The notes below the pieces were generated by a model that saw only the letters and a program-made list of their open reading frames with translations, ran no database searches and had not been told where the DNA came from. Source: Methylopila sp. 73B (lineage in GTDB: Bacteria; Pseudomonadota; Alphaproteobacteria; Rhizobiales; Methylopilaceae). From it: a DNA stretch of 64,000 bases. Below are positions 24,481 through 33,746 of the stretch, in pieces. The translations under genes and the position numbers were made by a program. The DNA lies in assembly GCF_000526315.1 (NCBI RefSeq), contig NZ_JAFV01000001.1:2418001-2482000 (forward strand). Reading direction: 5' to 3'. Position 1 is the stretch's first letter; every line of letters starts with the position of its first letter.

Positions 24481-25143
24481 ATGATGACCGAGACCGAATT
24501 GCTACGCCTCTCGCGCCGGGAGGTGCTGGAGGCCTCCGTGGCCGCCGCGGCCCTGGGCGTCTGCACGCCAGCGGCCGCGGCTGCTGCAGGGGCCTCGGCG
24601 GCCTCGCCGGCAGCCTCGCCGGCGGCGCCCGCCTCCGAGGTGCGCTTCACCGTCAACGGGACGCCGACGACGCTGAGCCTCGATCCCCGTACGACGCTAC
24701 TCGACGCGCTGCGGGAGCATCTGCATCTGACGGGCTCGAAGAAAGGCTGCGACCACGGCCAGTGCGGCGCCTGCACGGTGATGGTCGGCGGCCAGCGCAT
24801 CAATTCGTGCCTGACGCTCGCGGTGATGCACGAGGGCGACGAGGTGACCACCATCGAGGGGCTCGCCGCCGACGCCGAGCTGCATCCGATGCAGGCCGCC
24901 TTCCTCCGCAACGACGGCTTCCAGTGCGGCTACTGCACGCCGGGCCAGATCTGCTCCAGCGTCGCCATGCTGAAGGAGGTTGAAGCGGGCTGGCCGAGCC
25001 ACGTCACCGAGGACCTGGGCATCACGATCGAGCTCACGGACGCCGAGATCCGCGAGCGCATGAGCGGCAACCTTTGCCGGTGCGCCGCCTATCCCAACAT
25101 CGTCGCCGCGATCCGCGACGCATCCGAGGGAGGCGCCCTGTGA
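24481..25143 (+). CDS. Aldehyde oxidoreductase iron-sulfur subunit (PaoA/YagT-like)
   Basis: A 220-residue subunit carrying two [2Fe-2S] clusters. The plant-ferredoxin-type cluster has [16 protein letters not shown] plus Cys in RINSCLT, and the second has [14 protein letters not shown] and [12 protein letters not shown]. The N-terminus [21 protein letters not shown] followed by an Ala/Pro-rich linker looks like a twin-arginine export signal, as in periplasmic PaoA. I start at ATG 24481 behind GCGAGGA; a second ATG follows directly. The gene overlaps the FAD subunit gene (GTGA). It passes electrons from the molybdenum subunit to FAD. Confidence 0.92.
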   Translation: MMTETELLRLSRREVLEASVAAAALGVCTPAAAAAAGASAASPAASPAAPASEVRFTVNGTPTTLSLDPRTTLLDALREHLHLTGSKKGCDHGQCGACTVMVGGQRINSCLTLAVMHEGDEVTTIEGLAADAELHPMQAAFLRNDGFQCGYCTPGQICSSVAMLKEVEAGWPSHVTEDLGITIELTDAEIRERMSGNLCRCAAYPNIVAAIRDASEGGAL

Positions 25144-26129
25144 CGCCCTTCACCTACGAACGCGCCGCCGACGCGGCGGCGGCCGCCAAGGCGGTCGCGG
25201 AGCGCCCCGACGCCGCCTTCATCGCCGGCGGCACCAACCTCGTGGACCTGATGAAGCTCGGGGTCGCGCGGCCGAAGCACCTGGTCGACATCTCGCGGCT
25301 GAAGCTTGACGCGATCGCCGAGTCCGAGGACGGCGGCCTTGTCATCGGCGCGCAGGTGAAGAACTCCGCGCTCGCCGCCGACGCGCGGGTGCGTCGGGCC
25401 TATCCCCTGCTGTCGCGCGCGCTGCTGGCCGGCGCCTCTGGGCAGTTGCGGAACGCGGCCTCGACCGGCGGGAACCTGCTGCAGCGGACGCGCTGCCCGT
25501 ACTTCACCAACACGGCGACGCCCTGCAACAAACGCACGCCCGGCTCCGGCTGCTCGGCGCTCGGGGGCTTCAACCGCATCCACGCCGTGCTCGGCGCGAG
25601 CGACGCCTGCATCGCCACGCACCCCTCCGACATGGCGGTGGCGATGACTGCGCTCGACGCGCAGGTGCGGACGGTGACCGGCGACGGCGCGACGCGCGAG
25701 ATACCGGTATCCGAGCTCTACCGAGACCCGGCGCAGGGGCCCGACGCGGAGACGGTGCTGGCGCACGGCGAACTCATCACGGCGGTCAGGCTGCCTCCGC
25801 CGCCTCCCGGCCGTCAGGTCTACCGCAAGGTCCGCGACCGGGCGTCCTACGCCTTCGCGCTGGTCTCGGTGGCGGCGGTGGTCGACGCCCGCGACGGGCA
25901 AGTGCTGGGCGGCCTGTTCGCCCTCGGCGGCGTCGCGCACAAGCCGTGGCGCGTCGCCGAGGGCGAGCGGCCGCTCGGCGCCGAGACCCGGCCCGAGGCG
26001 AGCTTCGGCGCGGCGGCGGACGCGGCGCTGAAGGGAGCGCGCGGCTACGGCGCGAACGACTTCAAGATCGATCTTGCGAAGCGGACGATCCGGCGCACCC
26101 TCGCCGACGCCGCCGGCCTGTCGTCGTGA
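25140..26129 (+). CDS. Aldehyde oxidoreductase FAD-binding subunit (PaoB/YagS-like)
   Basis: A 329-residue subunit of the xanthine-dehydrogenase class. FAD contacts are in [19 protein letters not shown] and [16 protein letters not shown]. The cysteines in [19 protein letters not shown] and SGCSAL match the extra [4Fe-4S] cluster known from PaoB and 4-hydroxybenzoyl-CoA reductase. It begins with GTG at 25140, overlapping the stop of the iron-sulfur subunit; the frame is open 22 codons upstream, but that part lies inside the preceding gene. The large subunit follows after 11 bases. Confidence 0.92.
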   Translation: MTPFTYERAADAAAAAKAVAERPDAAFIAGGTNLVDLMKLGVARPKHLVDISRLKLDAIAESEDGGLVIGAQVKNSALAADARVRRAYPLLSRALLAGASGQLRNAASTGGNLLQRTRCPYFTNTATPCNKRTPGSGCSALGGFNRIHAVLGASDACIATHPSDMAVAMTALDAQVRTVTGDGATREIPVSELYRDPAQGPDAETVLAHGELITAVRLPPPPPGRQVYRKVRDRASYAFALVSVAAVVDARDGQVLGGLFALGGVAHKPWRVAEGERPLGAETRPEASFGAAADAALKGARGYGANDFKIDLAKRTIRRTLADAAGLSS

Positions 26130-26140
26130 GGAGGCCGGAC

Positions 26141-28261
26141 ATGCCGCTCGACATCTCCGCGAATCCCATCGGCCAGCCCGTCGACCGCGTCGACGGGCGC
26201 CTCAAGGTGACGGGCGGCGCGCCTTACGCCTACGAGCACCGGCTCGAACGGGCGCCAGCCTATGGCGTCATCGTCCCCGCGACCATCGCCAAGGGACGCG
26301 TCCGCGCTATCGACGCGACGGCCGCGGAGGCCACGCCCGGGGTGCTGCTGGTGATGACCCACCGCAACGCGCCGAAGCAGCCTGCGTTCGGCCCGCCGCG
26401 GGCCTCCGCGCGCTTCGCCCGGGCGCGGCCCTATCTCGGCGACGACCGCGTTCGGCACTGGGGCGAGCCCGTCGCCTTCGTCGTGGCCGAGACCTTCGAA
26501 GCCGCCCGCGCCGCAGCCGCGCTGGTGACGGTCGAGTATGAGGCCGAGACCCCCGTTCTCGGGCTGGAGCAACATCTGAATACGGCCTACGCGCCGGAGA
26601 CCATCAACGTCGGCATGAAGACCGACACCTCCGAGGGCGACTTCGAGGCGGCTTTCGCCGCAGGCCCCGTGACGGTGGACGCCACCTACCTCGTCGCCCA
26701 GCAGCACCACATGGCCCTGGAGCCCCACGCCGCGATCGCCTCCTGGGAGGGCGACGAGGTGACGGTGCGGACCTCCACCCAGAACGTCGCGAACACCCGG
26801 AAGTCGCTCGCGGCCACGCTCGAGATCCCGCTCGAGAAGGTCCGGATCATGAGCCCCTATGTCGGCGGCGGTTTCGGCGGCAAGCTCGGCATGCGAGCCG
26901 AAGTCGTGCTCGCGGCATTCGGCGCGCGGGCGCTGAAGCGGCCGGTGAAGGTGGCGCAGAGCCGCCAGCAGGTGTTCTCGAATGTCGGTCACCGCCCGGA
27001 GGCCATCCAGAAGGTGCGTCTGTCGGCGACGCGCGACGGCAAGCTGACCGGAGTGTCCCACGAGGTCTGGATGCAGTCCTCGCCGATCGAGGAATTCGCC
27101 GAGCAGACCGCGAGCTCCACCCGGGCGCTCTACGGCGCGCCGTCGATCCTGACGCGCCACCGGCTGGTGAATCTCGACATGCAGGGCGGCGAGCCGGTGC
27201 GGGCGCCGGGCGAAGCGCCCGGCCTCCTGGCGCTCGAAAGCGCGGTCGACGAACTGGCCCACAAGCTCGGCCTCGACCCGGTGGAGATGCGCATCCTGAA
27301 CGACACGCAGATCGACCCGGAGAAGAAGGTCCCGTTCTCGTCGCGCAAGCTGGTCGAGTGCCTGCGCGAGGGCGCGGCCCGTTTCGGCTGGAGCGATCGG
27401 CCGAAGGCGCCGCGCGAACGCCGCGACGGGCCGACGCTGATCGGCTACGGCGTCGCGGCCGCGATCCGCCCGAACTATCTCGGCCCCTGCGCCGCGACCG
27501 TGCGCGTCGCCGAAGACCGCACCGTTCGGGTGCGGACCGACATGACCGACATCGGCACCGGCACCTACACGATCCTGGCGCAGGTCGCCGCCGAGGAGCT
27601 GGGCGCGCCGCTCCAGGCGGTGACGGTCGAGCTCGGCGACAGCCGCTTTCCCGTCAGCCCCGGCTCCGGCGGCTCCTGGGGCGCGGCGAGCTCCGCCTCC
27701 GCGGTGCTGGACGCCGCGCGCAAGGTCAAGGCCGAGATGGCGCGCACCGACGAGGCGCGGGTGTTCGAGGCGACAGGCTCGGTGAAGGGCATGCGCGAGA
27801 CCCAGTCCTACAAGGACTACTCGCAATACTGCTTCGGCGCGCACTTCGCCGAGGTCGCGGTCGACGAGGACACCGGCGAAATCCGTCTGCGGCGGATGCT
27901 CGGCGCTTTCGCGGCCGGCCGGATCCTGAACGCGAAGACCGCCCGCTCCCAGATGATCGGCGGCATGATCTGGGGCGTGTCCTCGGCGCTGTTCGAGGAG
28001 GCGGTGGTCGATCCGCGCTTCGGCCACGTCGTGAACGGAGACCTCGGCGAGTACCACGTGGCGGCCCACGCCGACGTGCCGAACGTCGACGCCTTCTTCG
28101 TCGACGAGCATGACGACAAGGCGAACCCGCTGGGCGCAAAGGGCGTGGGCGAGCTTGGCATCTGCGGCGCGGGAGCGGCCGTCGCGAACGCGGTGTTCAA
28201 CGCCACGGGCGTGCGGGTGCGGGAGTTCCCGATCACGCTAGACAAGGTGCTTGTCGGCTGA
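26141..28261 (+). CDS. Aldehyde oxidoreductase molybdenum cofactor-binding subunit (PaoC/YagR-like)
   Basis: A 706-residue catalytic subunit, slightly shorter than the 732 residues of E. coli PaoC. Cofactor-binding segments are visible as SPYVGGGFGGKLGMRAEV, GEPVRAPGEAPGLLALESA and SGGSWGAASSASAVLDAA. The base-catalysing Glu is in AKGVGELGICGAGAAVANA near the C-terminus. GGAGG just precedes ATG 26141. The enzyme would detoxify aromatic or other aldehydes to acids in the periplasm. No PaoD/XdhC-like insertion chaperone is in the window, so cofactor loading must rely on a gene elsewhere. The gene is convergent with the siderophore permease gene, 26 bases away. Confidence 0.93.
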   Translation: MPLDISANPIGQPVDRVDGRLKVTGGAPYAYEHRLERAPAYGVIVPATIAKGRVRAIDATAAEATPGVLLVMTHRNAPKQPAFGPPRASARFARARPYLGDDRVRHWGEPVAFVVAETFEAARAAAALVTVEYEAETPVLGLEQHLNTAYAPETINVGMKTDTSEGDFEAAFAAGPVTVDATYLVAQQHHMALEPHAAIASWEGDEVTVRTSTQNVANTRKSLAATLEIPLEKVRIMSPYVGGGFGGKLGMRAEVVLAAFGARALKRPVKVAQSRQQVFSNVGHRPEAIQKVRLSATRDGKLTGVSHEVWMQSSPIEEFAEQTASSTRALYGAPSILTRHRLVNLDMQGGEPVRAPGEAPGLLALESAVDELAHKLGLDPVEMRILNDTQIDPEKKVPFSSRKLVECLREGAARFGWSDRPKAPRERRDGPTLIGYGVAAAIRPNYLGPCAATVRVAEDRTVRVRTDMTDIGTGTYTILAQVAAEELGAPLQAVTVELGDSRFPVSPGSGGSWGAASSASAVLDAARKVKAEMARTDEARVFEATGSVKGMRETQSYKDYSQYCFGAHFAEVAVDEDTGEIRLRRMLGAFAAGRILNAKTARSQMIGGMIWGVSSALFEEAVVDPRFGHVVNGDLGEYHVAAHADVPNVDAFFVDEHDDKANPLGAKGVGELGICGAGAAVANAVFNATGVRVREFPITLDKVLVG

Positions 28262-28287
28262 ACGGGGCGGAGGCCGGCCGCGCCGCC

Positions 28288-30231
28288 TCACCGCGTGCGC
28301 AGCAGCGATACCAGATAGGCGCCGCCGATCAACGACGCGAAGAGCCCGAGCGGCAGCTGGTAGGGGAAGATCACCGTGCGGGCCAGGACGTCGGCCGCCA
28401 CCATCAGGATCGCGCCGATGAGCGCGCCCCCGGCGAGATGGGCGGTCGGCCGCGTCAGCCCGCTGGCGTAGGCGGCGTGGGGCGCGACCAGTCCCACGAA
28501 GCTCAGCGGCCCGACGATCAGGGACGCCGCGGCGGCGAGCAGGGCCGCGAGCGCGGTGAGCGCGAGCCGCGCGGGCCGCAGCCCAAGCCCGAGGCTGCGG
28601 GCGACCGGGGACCCGAGCGGCAGCACGTCGAGCCAGCGGCCGACGAAGGCGAGCGGCAGAGCGAGCGCCGCCGCGGCCGCGCAGGCGATAAGCGCCTCGT
28701 CCGGCCCGATGGCGCTGGTCGAGCCGGAGATCCAGCCGAGCAGCGCGAAGGCGCGGGTCGACGCCGTGGCGATCACCGCGTTCAACGCCGCGAGGCACAG
28801 CGCGGAGAGCGTCGCCCCCGCGAGCAGGAAGCGCTCGGCGCCGACGCCGCGCGCGCCGGACATCGCCAGCATCAGCACGAGCGCCGCCAGCGCGCCGCAG
28901 GCCGAGCCTGCAAACCGCAGCGGCAGCTCCGTGCTGGCGGAAAGCAGCATCACCACCGCGAGGCCGAGCCCGGCGCCGGCGCTGACGCCCAGCACCTCGG
29001 GGCTCGCCAGCGGGTTGCCCGTCATGCGCTGCACGATCACGCCCGCGGCCCCCAGCATGGCGCCGGCCGCCGCCGCCGCGGCCGTGCGCGGCCAGCGGAA
29101 CGGCCAGACCTCGGCGAAGCCTGCGCCGGTCGCCGCATGCCAGCCGTCCGGCGCACGGCCGAGGGCCACGGCGGCCAGGAGCACGAGGGCCGCGAGCGCG
29201 AGGAGCACGGCGAAGGTGCGCGCGGCCGGTCGGGACGAGGCGCGCACCGGCCTCTGCGGGCGGTCCGCCATCTTGAGGCGCGGCAGCAGCCACAGCATCA
29301 GCGGCGCCCCGAGCAGCGCGGTCGCGGCGCCCGTGGGGATCTGGCTGAAGCCCGCGGGCAGGCTCTGCACCAAGCCGTCCGCGAGCCACAGCAGCACGGC
29401 GCCCACGAGGGGCGAGGCCAGCAGGACGGCCTTCGTGGTCCGCGCCCCGGACAGTCGGGCGAGCGCGGGACCGGCCAGACCGACGAAGGCGATCAGCCCG
29501 ACCTCCGCCGCGACCGTCGTCGCCAAGGCGACCCCGACGCCGAGCGCCGCAAGCCTGATCGCCGCGACGGGCGCGCCGAGGCCGCGCGCGCCGGAGTCGC
29601 CGGTCGCTATCACGCCGAGCGGCCGCGCCAGAAGCGCCGCGGGAAGCGCCGCGAGAGCGAGCGCCGCCGCAATCGCGCCGGCCGGCGCCCAGCTCTGCTG
29701 GCTAAGCGAACCGCCGCCCCAGATCAGCAGCGCAAACAGATATTCGCCCTGCGACAGGATCAGCGCGGCGCTGAGCGAGCTCGCCACCATCGCGACGATC
29801 ATGCCGGTGAGGACGACCGAGACCGGATCGAGCCCGCGCCGCCAGGTCAGCGCCAGCACGGCCGCCACGGCCCCCGCGCCCCCGGCGAAAGCCACCGCTT
29901 CGCGGCCCAAGCCGCCAAGACCAGGCGCCAGCAGCGCGGCCAGCGTCAGCGCGAGCTGCGCTCCCGCGGAAACGCCGAGCGTGGCGGGCTCCGCCAGCGG
30001 ATTGTCGAGCGCGGATTGCAGCAGCGCGCCGGCGAGCCCGAGCGCGGCCCCGGCGAGCAGCGCCGTCGCCGCCCGCGGGATCAGACTGTGCAGCAGCAGG
30101 AGGCGGTCGAGCTCGCTCGACGGCGTAAGTCCGGCGCCGAGATGACGGCCCAGCGTCGCCGCCCAGAGGGCCGCCGCGACGAGGCCAAGCAACAGCCAGG
30201 GCGCCCATCCCCGCAAGGCCGCCTCACGCAT
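28288..30231 (-). CDS. Fused iron-siderophore ABC permease (FhuB-like)
   Basis: A 647-residue membrane protein made of two FecCD permease domains in one chain, about 1-330 and 340-647, as in FhuB. Each half repeats PLAEPATLGVSAGAQLAL or PLASPEVLGVSAGAGLGL, and each carries a coupling segment (GLAGPALARLSG; GLVAPHAAYASGL). No ATPase domain is included. Its start overlaps the stop of the binding protein gene by eight bases. It would move a ferric hydroxamate-type siderophore across the inner membrane. Its required FhuC-like ATPase is not encoded in this window, so it must borrow one. Confidence 0.92.
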   Translation of the reverse strand: MREAALRGWAPWLLLGLVAAALWAATLGRHLGAGLTPSSELDRLLLLHSLIPRAATALLAGAALGLAGALLQSALDNPLAEPATLGVSAGAQLALTLAALLAPGLGGLGREAVAFAGGAGAVAAVLALTWRRGLDPVSVVLTGMIVAMVASSLSAALILSQGEYLFALLIWGGGSLSQQSWAPAGAIAAALALAALPAALLARPLGVIATGDSGARGLGAPVAAIRLAALGVGVALATTVAAEVGLIAFVGLAGPALARLSGARTTKAVLLASPLVGAVLLWLADGLVQSLPAGFSQIPTGAATALLGAPLMLWLLPRLKMADRPQRPVRASSRPAARTFAVLLALAALVLLAAVALGRAPDGWHAATGAGFAEVWPFRWPRTAAAAAAGAMLGAAGVIVQRMTGNPLASPEVLGVSAGAGLGLAVVMLLSASTELPLRFAGSACGALAALVLMLAMSGARGVGAERFLLAGATLSALCLAALNAVIATASTRAFALLGWISGSTSAIGPDEALIACAAAAALALPLAFVGRWLDVLPLGSPVARSLGLGLRPARLALTALAALLAAAASLIVGPLSFVGLVAPHAAYASGLTRPTAHLAGGALIGAILMVAADVLARTVIFPYQLPLGLFASLIGGAYLVSLLRTR

Positions 30232-31123
30232 GGTCGCGGCCCGCCAGAGCCTCGTCGAGAAGGCGCGCGAAGCGCAGGGCGGCCGGCAGCGCGCCGAACG
30301 GATTGATCGGGCCGAGATCGACCACGCGCCCGCCCGCGACCTGCGGCATCGCCCGCCAGAACGCGCTCCCGTCGAGGCTCGTCAAAACGCCGGGCGGAGT
30401 CGGCCCGACGATGACGATCCAGGCCTCGGGCATGCCGGCGAGCGCTTCCAACCCCACGCTCGCCACCGCGCCATAGGCGCTGCCGCCCGCCCAGGCGGAG
30501 CGCAGGCCGAGCCGCGCCAGTACGTCGACGAACAGGCTGTCGGCCCCGAACGCGCGGAAATGGCGGGCGTCGCCGAAGTTCGTCACGAGGAACGGACGGT
30601 TCGCGAACGGCGCGAGCCGGCTCCGGGCGGCGGCGAGGGCGGCGTCAGCCCGGGCGACGAGCGCTTCGGCTTCCGCCGCCCGGGAGAGGCGCGCGCCCAG
30701 CGCCCGGCTCGCAGCTTCCGCCGCGGCGTAGGGCGAGCGGCCGGGCTCGTAGATCGAAAAGCTCTCGACCGGCGCGACGCGCTCGAGCTGCGCGCGGTAC
30801 TTCTCGTACCAGGGCGAGCTCAGGATCAGGTCGGGCCGCGCGTAGAGCAGCATCTCCGCGTTGATCTCGCCCCGCAGCCCCAAGTCCGCCACCTCGGCGG
30901 GCACGGCGGGTTCGATCGCGGCCCGGCGGAACAGCTTCAATTCGGTCGCCGCGACGGGCGTCACGCCGAGCGCCAGCGCCGTCTCCAGCATCGCCCAGTC
31001 GATCGCCGCGATCCGGAGGTTTGCGGCGCCGGCGGGGGCGCCGAGGGCGCCGGCTAGGCCGGTCCCCGCGAGCGACGCCAAAAGCGAGCGCCGCGTGAGG
31101 CCGAAGGAGTGTGGTCCGTTCAA
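30224..31123 (-). CDS. Iron-siderophore periplasmic binding protein (FhuD-like)
   Basis: A 299-residue class III binding protein. A twin-arginine-type signal GLTRRSLLASLAGTGLAGALG is at about 8-28. The mature part contains DWAMLETALALGVTPVAA, ARPDLILSSPWYEKYRAQLE and a long central helix, as in FhuD. The start codon is TTG at 31121-31123; no better ATG lies nearby. It sits between the outer-membrane receptor gene and the fused permease gene on one strand, with a hairpin at 31148-31171 before it. It would shuttle the ferric siderophore from the receptor to the permease. Confidence 0.9.
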   Translation of the reverse strand: MNGPHSFGLTRRSLLASLAGTGLAGALGAPAGAANLRIAAIDWAMLETALALGVTPVAATELKLFRRAAIEPAVPAEVADLGLRGEINAEMLLYARPDLILSSPWYEKYRAQLERVAPVESFSIYEPGRSPYAAAEAASRALGARLSRAAEAEALVARADAALAAARSRLAPFANRPFLVTNFGDARHFRAFGADSLFVDVLARLGLRSAWAGGSAYGAVASVGLEALAGMPEAWIVIVGPTPPGVLTSLDGSAFWRAMPQVAGGRVVDLGPINPFGALPAALRFARLLDEALAGRDHA

Positions 31124-31147
31124 ACGCCCAGCTCTTTCAAACGCACG

Positions 31148-31171
31148 AAGGGGCCGGCGAGCCGGCCCCTT
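31148..31171 (-). terminator. Intra-operon hairpin between the siderophore receptor and fhuD-like genes
   Basis: AAGGGGCCGGC (31148-31158) pairs perfectly with GCCGGCCCCTT (31161-31171), an 11-bp GC-rich stem. On the minus strand it lies 23 bases after the receptor stop and is followed by CGTGCGTTTG, so the T run is poor. It is best read as a partial terminator or an mRNA-stabilising hairpin that would let the receptor be made in excess over the inner-membrane parts. Confidence 0.55.
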
Positions 31172-31194
31172 CCAGATCGAAGACGTGTCTCAGA

Positions 31195-33522
31195 TCACCA
31201 GGTGTAGCTCGCCTTGACCAGCGCCCGGCGGCCCTCGCCGTAGGAGCAGACGTTGATGCCCTGGCAGCCCGACACGTAGCGCTTGTCGAACAGGTTCGTC
31301 ACGTTGAGGCTGACCTTGTAGGCGTCCCACTCGTAGCGAGCGGCGACGTCGAACAGCGTGGCGGACGGGACCTCGGGATGAACTCTGGTTCCATTCGGCA
31401 GCGTATAGGCGTTCGGCTGAGTCGCTTTGGATTTGCCGAGGTAGCGTACGCCCCCGCCGAGGCTAAGGCCCTTCAGCGATCCGGTCGTGAACGTATAGTC
31501 TAGGAATGCCGAGCCGATGATCTCGGGCACGAGGAAGGGCTGATCGCCCTTGAGGTCGACTGGCCCGAACGTGGACGGGTCCGTGCCGACGCCCTTCAGA
31601 ATCTTGAGCTGATAGGCCGTGAACGAGCCGATGAACTTCCAATTCTCGGTCAGGTTCGCCTGGGCCTCGAACTCAAACCCTCGAGAGCGAACCTTGCCGA
31701 GCTGGGTCTGCTCCCGGAACGGCCCGGAGACGACGTTCTCCTTCTCAAGATCAAAAATCGCGGCGCTGAACAGCCCCGAGAACCAGGTCGGCGCGTATTT
31801 GACGCCAGCCTCGTACTGGATGCCAGTCTCGGGCCGGAACGGCGTACGGCGCACGCCGCCGGGAACGTTGACCACGTTGGACCCAATCAGCGGGTTGAAG
31901 GTGCTCGCCACGCTGACATACGGCACCAGGCCGTTCGAGAATTCGTAGCCGAGACCTGCCCGGCCGCTGAACCGGCCCTTGTTCAGGCTGGCGTCTTCAC
32001 CGGTGTCGTTGAGGCCGCCGAAGGCGTCGGGAAGGCGCTTGTAGTCGGCGTCGAGCCAGATGCGGTCGTAGCGGCCGTTCAAGGTCGCGATGAAGCCGCG
32101 GCCGAAGCGGATCTGATCCTGAATGTAGACGCCGGCCTGATGCAGGTTGGTGTTCTCGTCGACATAGGGAAGCGTGCCGGGCTGCGGCTGATTGAGGTCA
32201 GGATTGTGGACGTCGACGGGGGTGGCGAAGGAGGTCGAGGCCTGAACCTCGTCGATGCGGTAGAATTTGTAGTCGACGCCGAACAGCAAGGTATGGTCGA
32301 GGCCGCCGGTCGCAAACTTGCCGACGACGCTGTTGTCGGCCGTAAAGTTAAACACTTCAGTGTCGTGGTCGAACCGGATGCGGGCCAGCTGGGTGTTGCC
32401 AGCGCTCGGCCTCTCCGCAAAGCCGTAGCCGAAGGGGTAGAGCTGGGCCTCCTCGACATGGCCGTAGGCGAAGCGGGCCTTCGAGTTCACGGTCCAAGTC
32501 TCGATCAGGTCGTGCCGCAGATCATAACCGACCATGGCCTGACGGCGGTCGAACCGGTCGATGTCCGGGTCCGAATAATTCTCCTTGCGGTTGATGTGGC
32601 CGAGATCGATCGAACCGTCCAGGGATCGCGCCCGCTTCACCGTCCCGTAATACGGGAGGAAGTCGCCGCCGCCATGGTTCTGATCCATGTGCTGGTAGTT
32701 GGCGTAAAACGTAAAGTCGGTGCCGGCGTCGGGCGAATAGGTCGCTGCGCCCTGGATGACGCCGCGAATGCCGTCCTCGTGCTTCGAATAGCCGTCGCCG
32801 CCCTCGAGCTTGCCGGTGAAGCGATACTTCCAGACCGGCGGCAGCGGGTTCAGCTTGCTCTCGACGCCGCTCGGCACGACCCTGTTGATGTCGAACGCGC
32901 CGTAGCCGGTCGGATAGTTGTCGATCCCGACCTCGATCTGATTGAAGTCATGATCGAGCGGACGCTTGCTGACGTAGTTGATGATGCCGCCGATGTTGCC
33001 GCCGCCGTAGAGGGACGACGACGCGCCACGCAGCACCTCCACGCGCTCCAGCAGATAGCTGTCGGTGTAGAAGTTGCCGAACGCGAAGTTCATCAACTGC
33101 ATGCCGTCACGGTATGTGCCGGTCTGGGTGGCGTCGAAACCGCGGATGTAGAACCAGTTATTGTCGCTGTCCTCGCCGAAGGGCTGCGCGAACACGCCGG
33201 CGGAGTAGCGCACCGCCTCGTCGGCCTTCTGCGCCCCGATGTCGTCCATCTGCTGGCGGCCGACAACGCCGATCGACTGCGGGATCAGCTGGACCGGGGT
33301 GTCGGTCTTGGAGCCGGTCGTGGTCGCGGCCGGCACGTAGCCCTGCACCGGCGCCGTGCCCGACCCCGTCTGCTCGCCGCGGCCGGTGACGGTGAGTTCG
33401 TCGAGGGCGACCGTTCCGCCATCCGCGGCCTGCTGCGCCACGGCCGGAGCAACGAGGAGAGCGGACGCTGCAACCCCGATCAACAGTGCGCTCTTCAATC
33501 CAGCGCCGCGGCTCTTTCTCAT
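31195..33522 (-). CDS. TonB-dependent siderophore receptor
   Basis: A 775-residue outer-membrane receptor of the FhuA/FpvA class. A signal peptide spans about 1-29 (SALLIGVAASALLVAPAVAQ), followed by a TonB-box-like LDELTVTG. The plug domain has QLIPQSIGVVGRQQMDDIGA, NWFYIRGFDATQTGTYRDG and LERVEVLRGASSSLYGGG. The barrel ends in ALVKASYTW with the terminal aromatic residue. Short tyrosine and aspartate-rich strands alternate through the barrel. It is first of a receptor, binding protein, permease operon and diverges from the AraC regulator at 33747. The gap between them is AT-rich and probably holds both promoters and an iron-responsive site I cannot define. Confidence 0.94.
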   Translation of the reverse strand: MRKSRGAGLKSALLIGVAASALLVAPAVAQQAADGGTVALDELTVTGRGEQTGSGTAPVQGYVPAATTTGSKTDTPVQLIPQSIGVVGRQQMDDIGAQKADEAVRYSAGVFAQPFGEDSDNNWFYIRGFDATQTGTYRDGMQLMNFAFGNFYTDSYLLERVEVLRGASSSLYGGGNIGGIINYVSKRPLDHDFNQIEVGIDNYPTGYGAFDINRVVPSGVESKLNPLPPVWKYRFTGKLEGGDGYSKHEDGIRGVIQGAATYSPDAGTDFTFYANYQHMDQNHGGGDFLPYYGTVKRARSLDGSIDLGHINRKENYSDPDIDRFDRRQAMVGYDLRHDLIETWTVNSKARFAYGHVEEAQLYPFGYGFAERPSAGNTQLARIRFDHDTEVFNFTADNSVVGKFATGGLDHTLLFGVDYKFYRIDEVQASTSFATPVDVHNPDLNQPQPGTLPYVDENTNLHQAGVYIQDQIRFGRGFIATLNGRYDRIWLDADYKRLPDAFGGLNDTGEDASLNKGRFSGRAGLGYEFSNGLVPYVSVASTFNPLIGSNVVNVPGGVRRTPFRPETGIQYEAGVKYAPTWFSGLFSAAIFDLEKENVVSGPFREQTQLGKVRSRGFEFEAQANLTENWKFIGSFTAYQLKILKGVGTDPSTFGPVDLKGDQPFLVPEIIGSAFLDYTFTTGSLKGLSLGGGVRYLGKSKATQPNAYTLPNGTRVHPEVPSATLFDVAARYEWDAYKVSLNVTNLFDKRYVSGCQGINVCSYGEGRRALVKASYTW

Positions 33523-33746
33523 CGTACGCCCATGTATTGTTAGTTTAGAGCGACTATAAAGAGCTAGATTAGAACTCTTAAAACCAACGCCGCCCGTGGA
33601 GATTGTGTCCTAACAGCGGCATCTCAGTTTTTATTGATCGTTTTTGCTTGAACGTTGTCGCCTTTTGGGCAGTTTCGCTGAATGTAGGGAAAGCGTCGCT
33701 GAGCGATGCCGCGGCGCAACAGTGCGGACGCCAGAGGAGGCGGGCG

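Noticed and set aside
30224-30231. Frameshift between the siderophore binding protein and permease genes
   Set aside because: The eight-base overlap is ordinary translational coupling; both proteins are complete.
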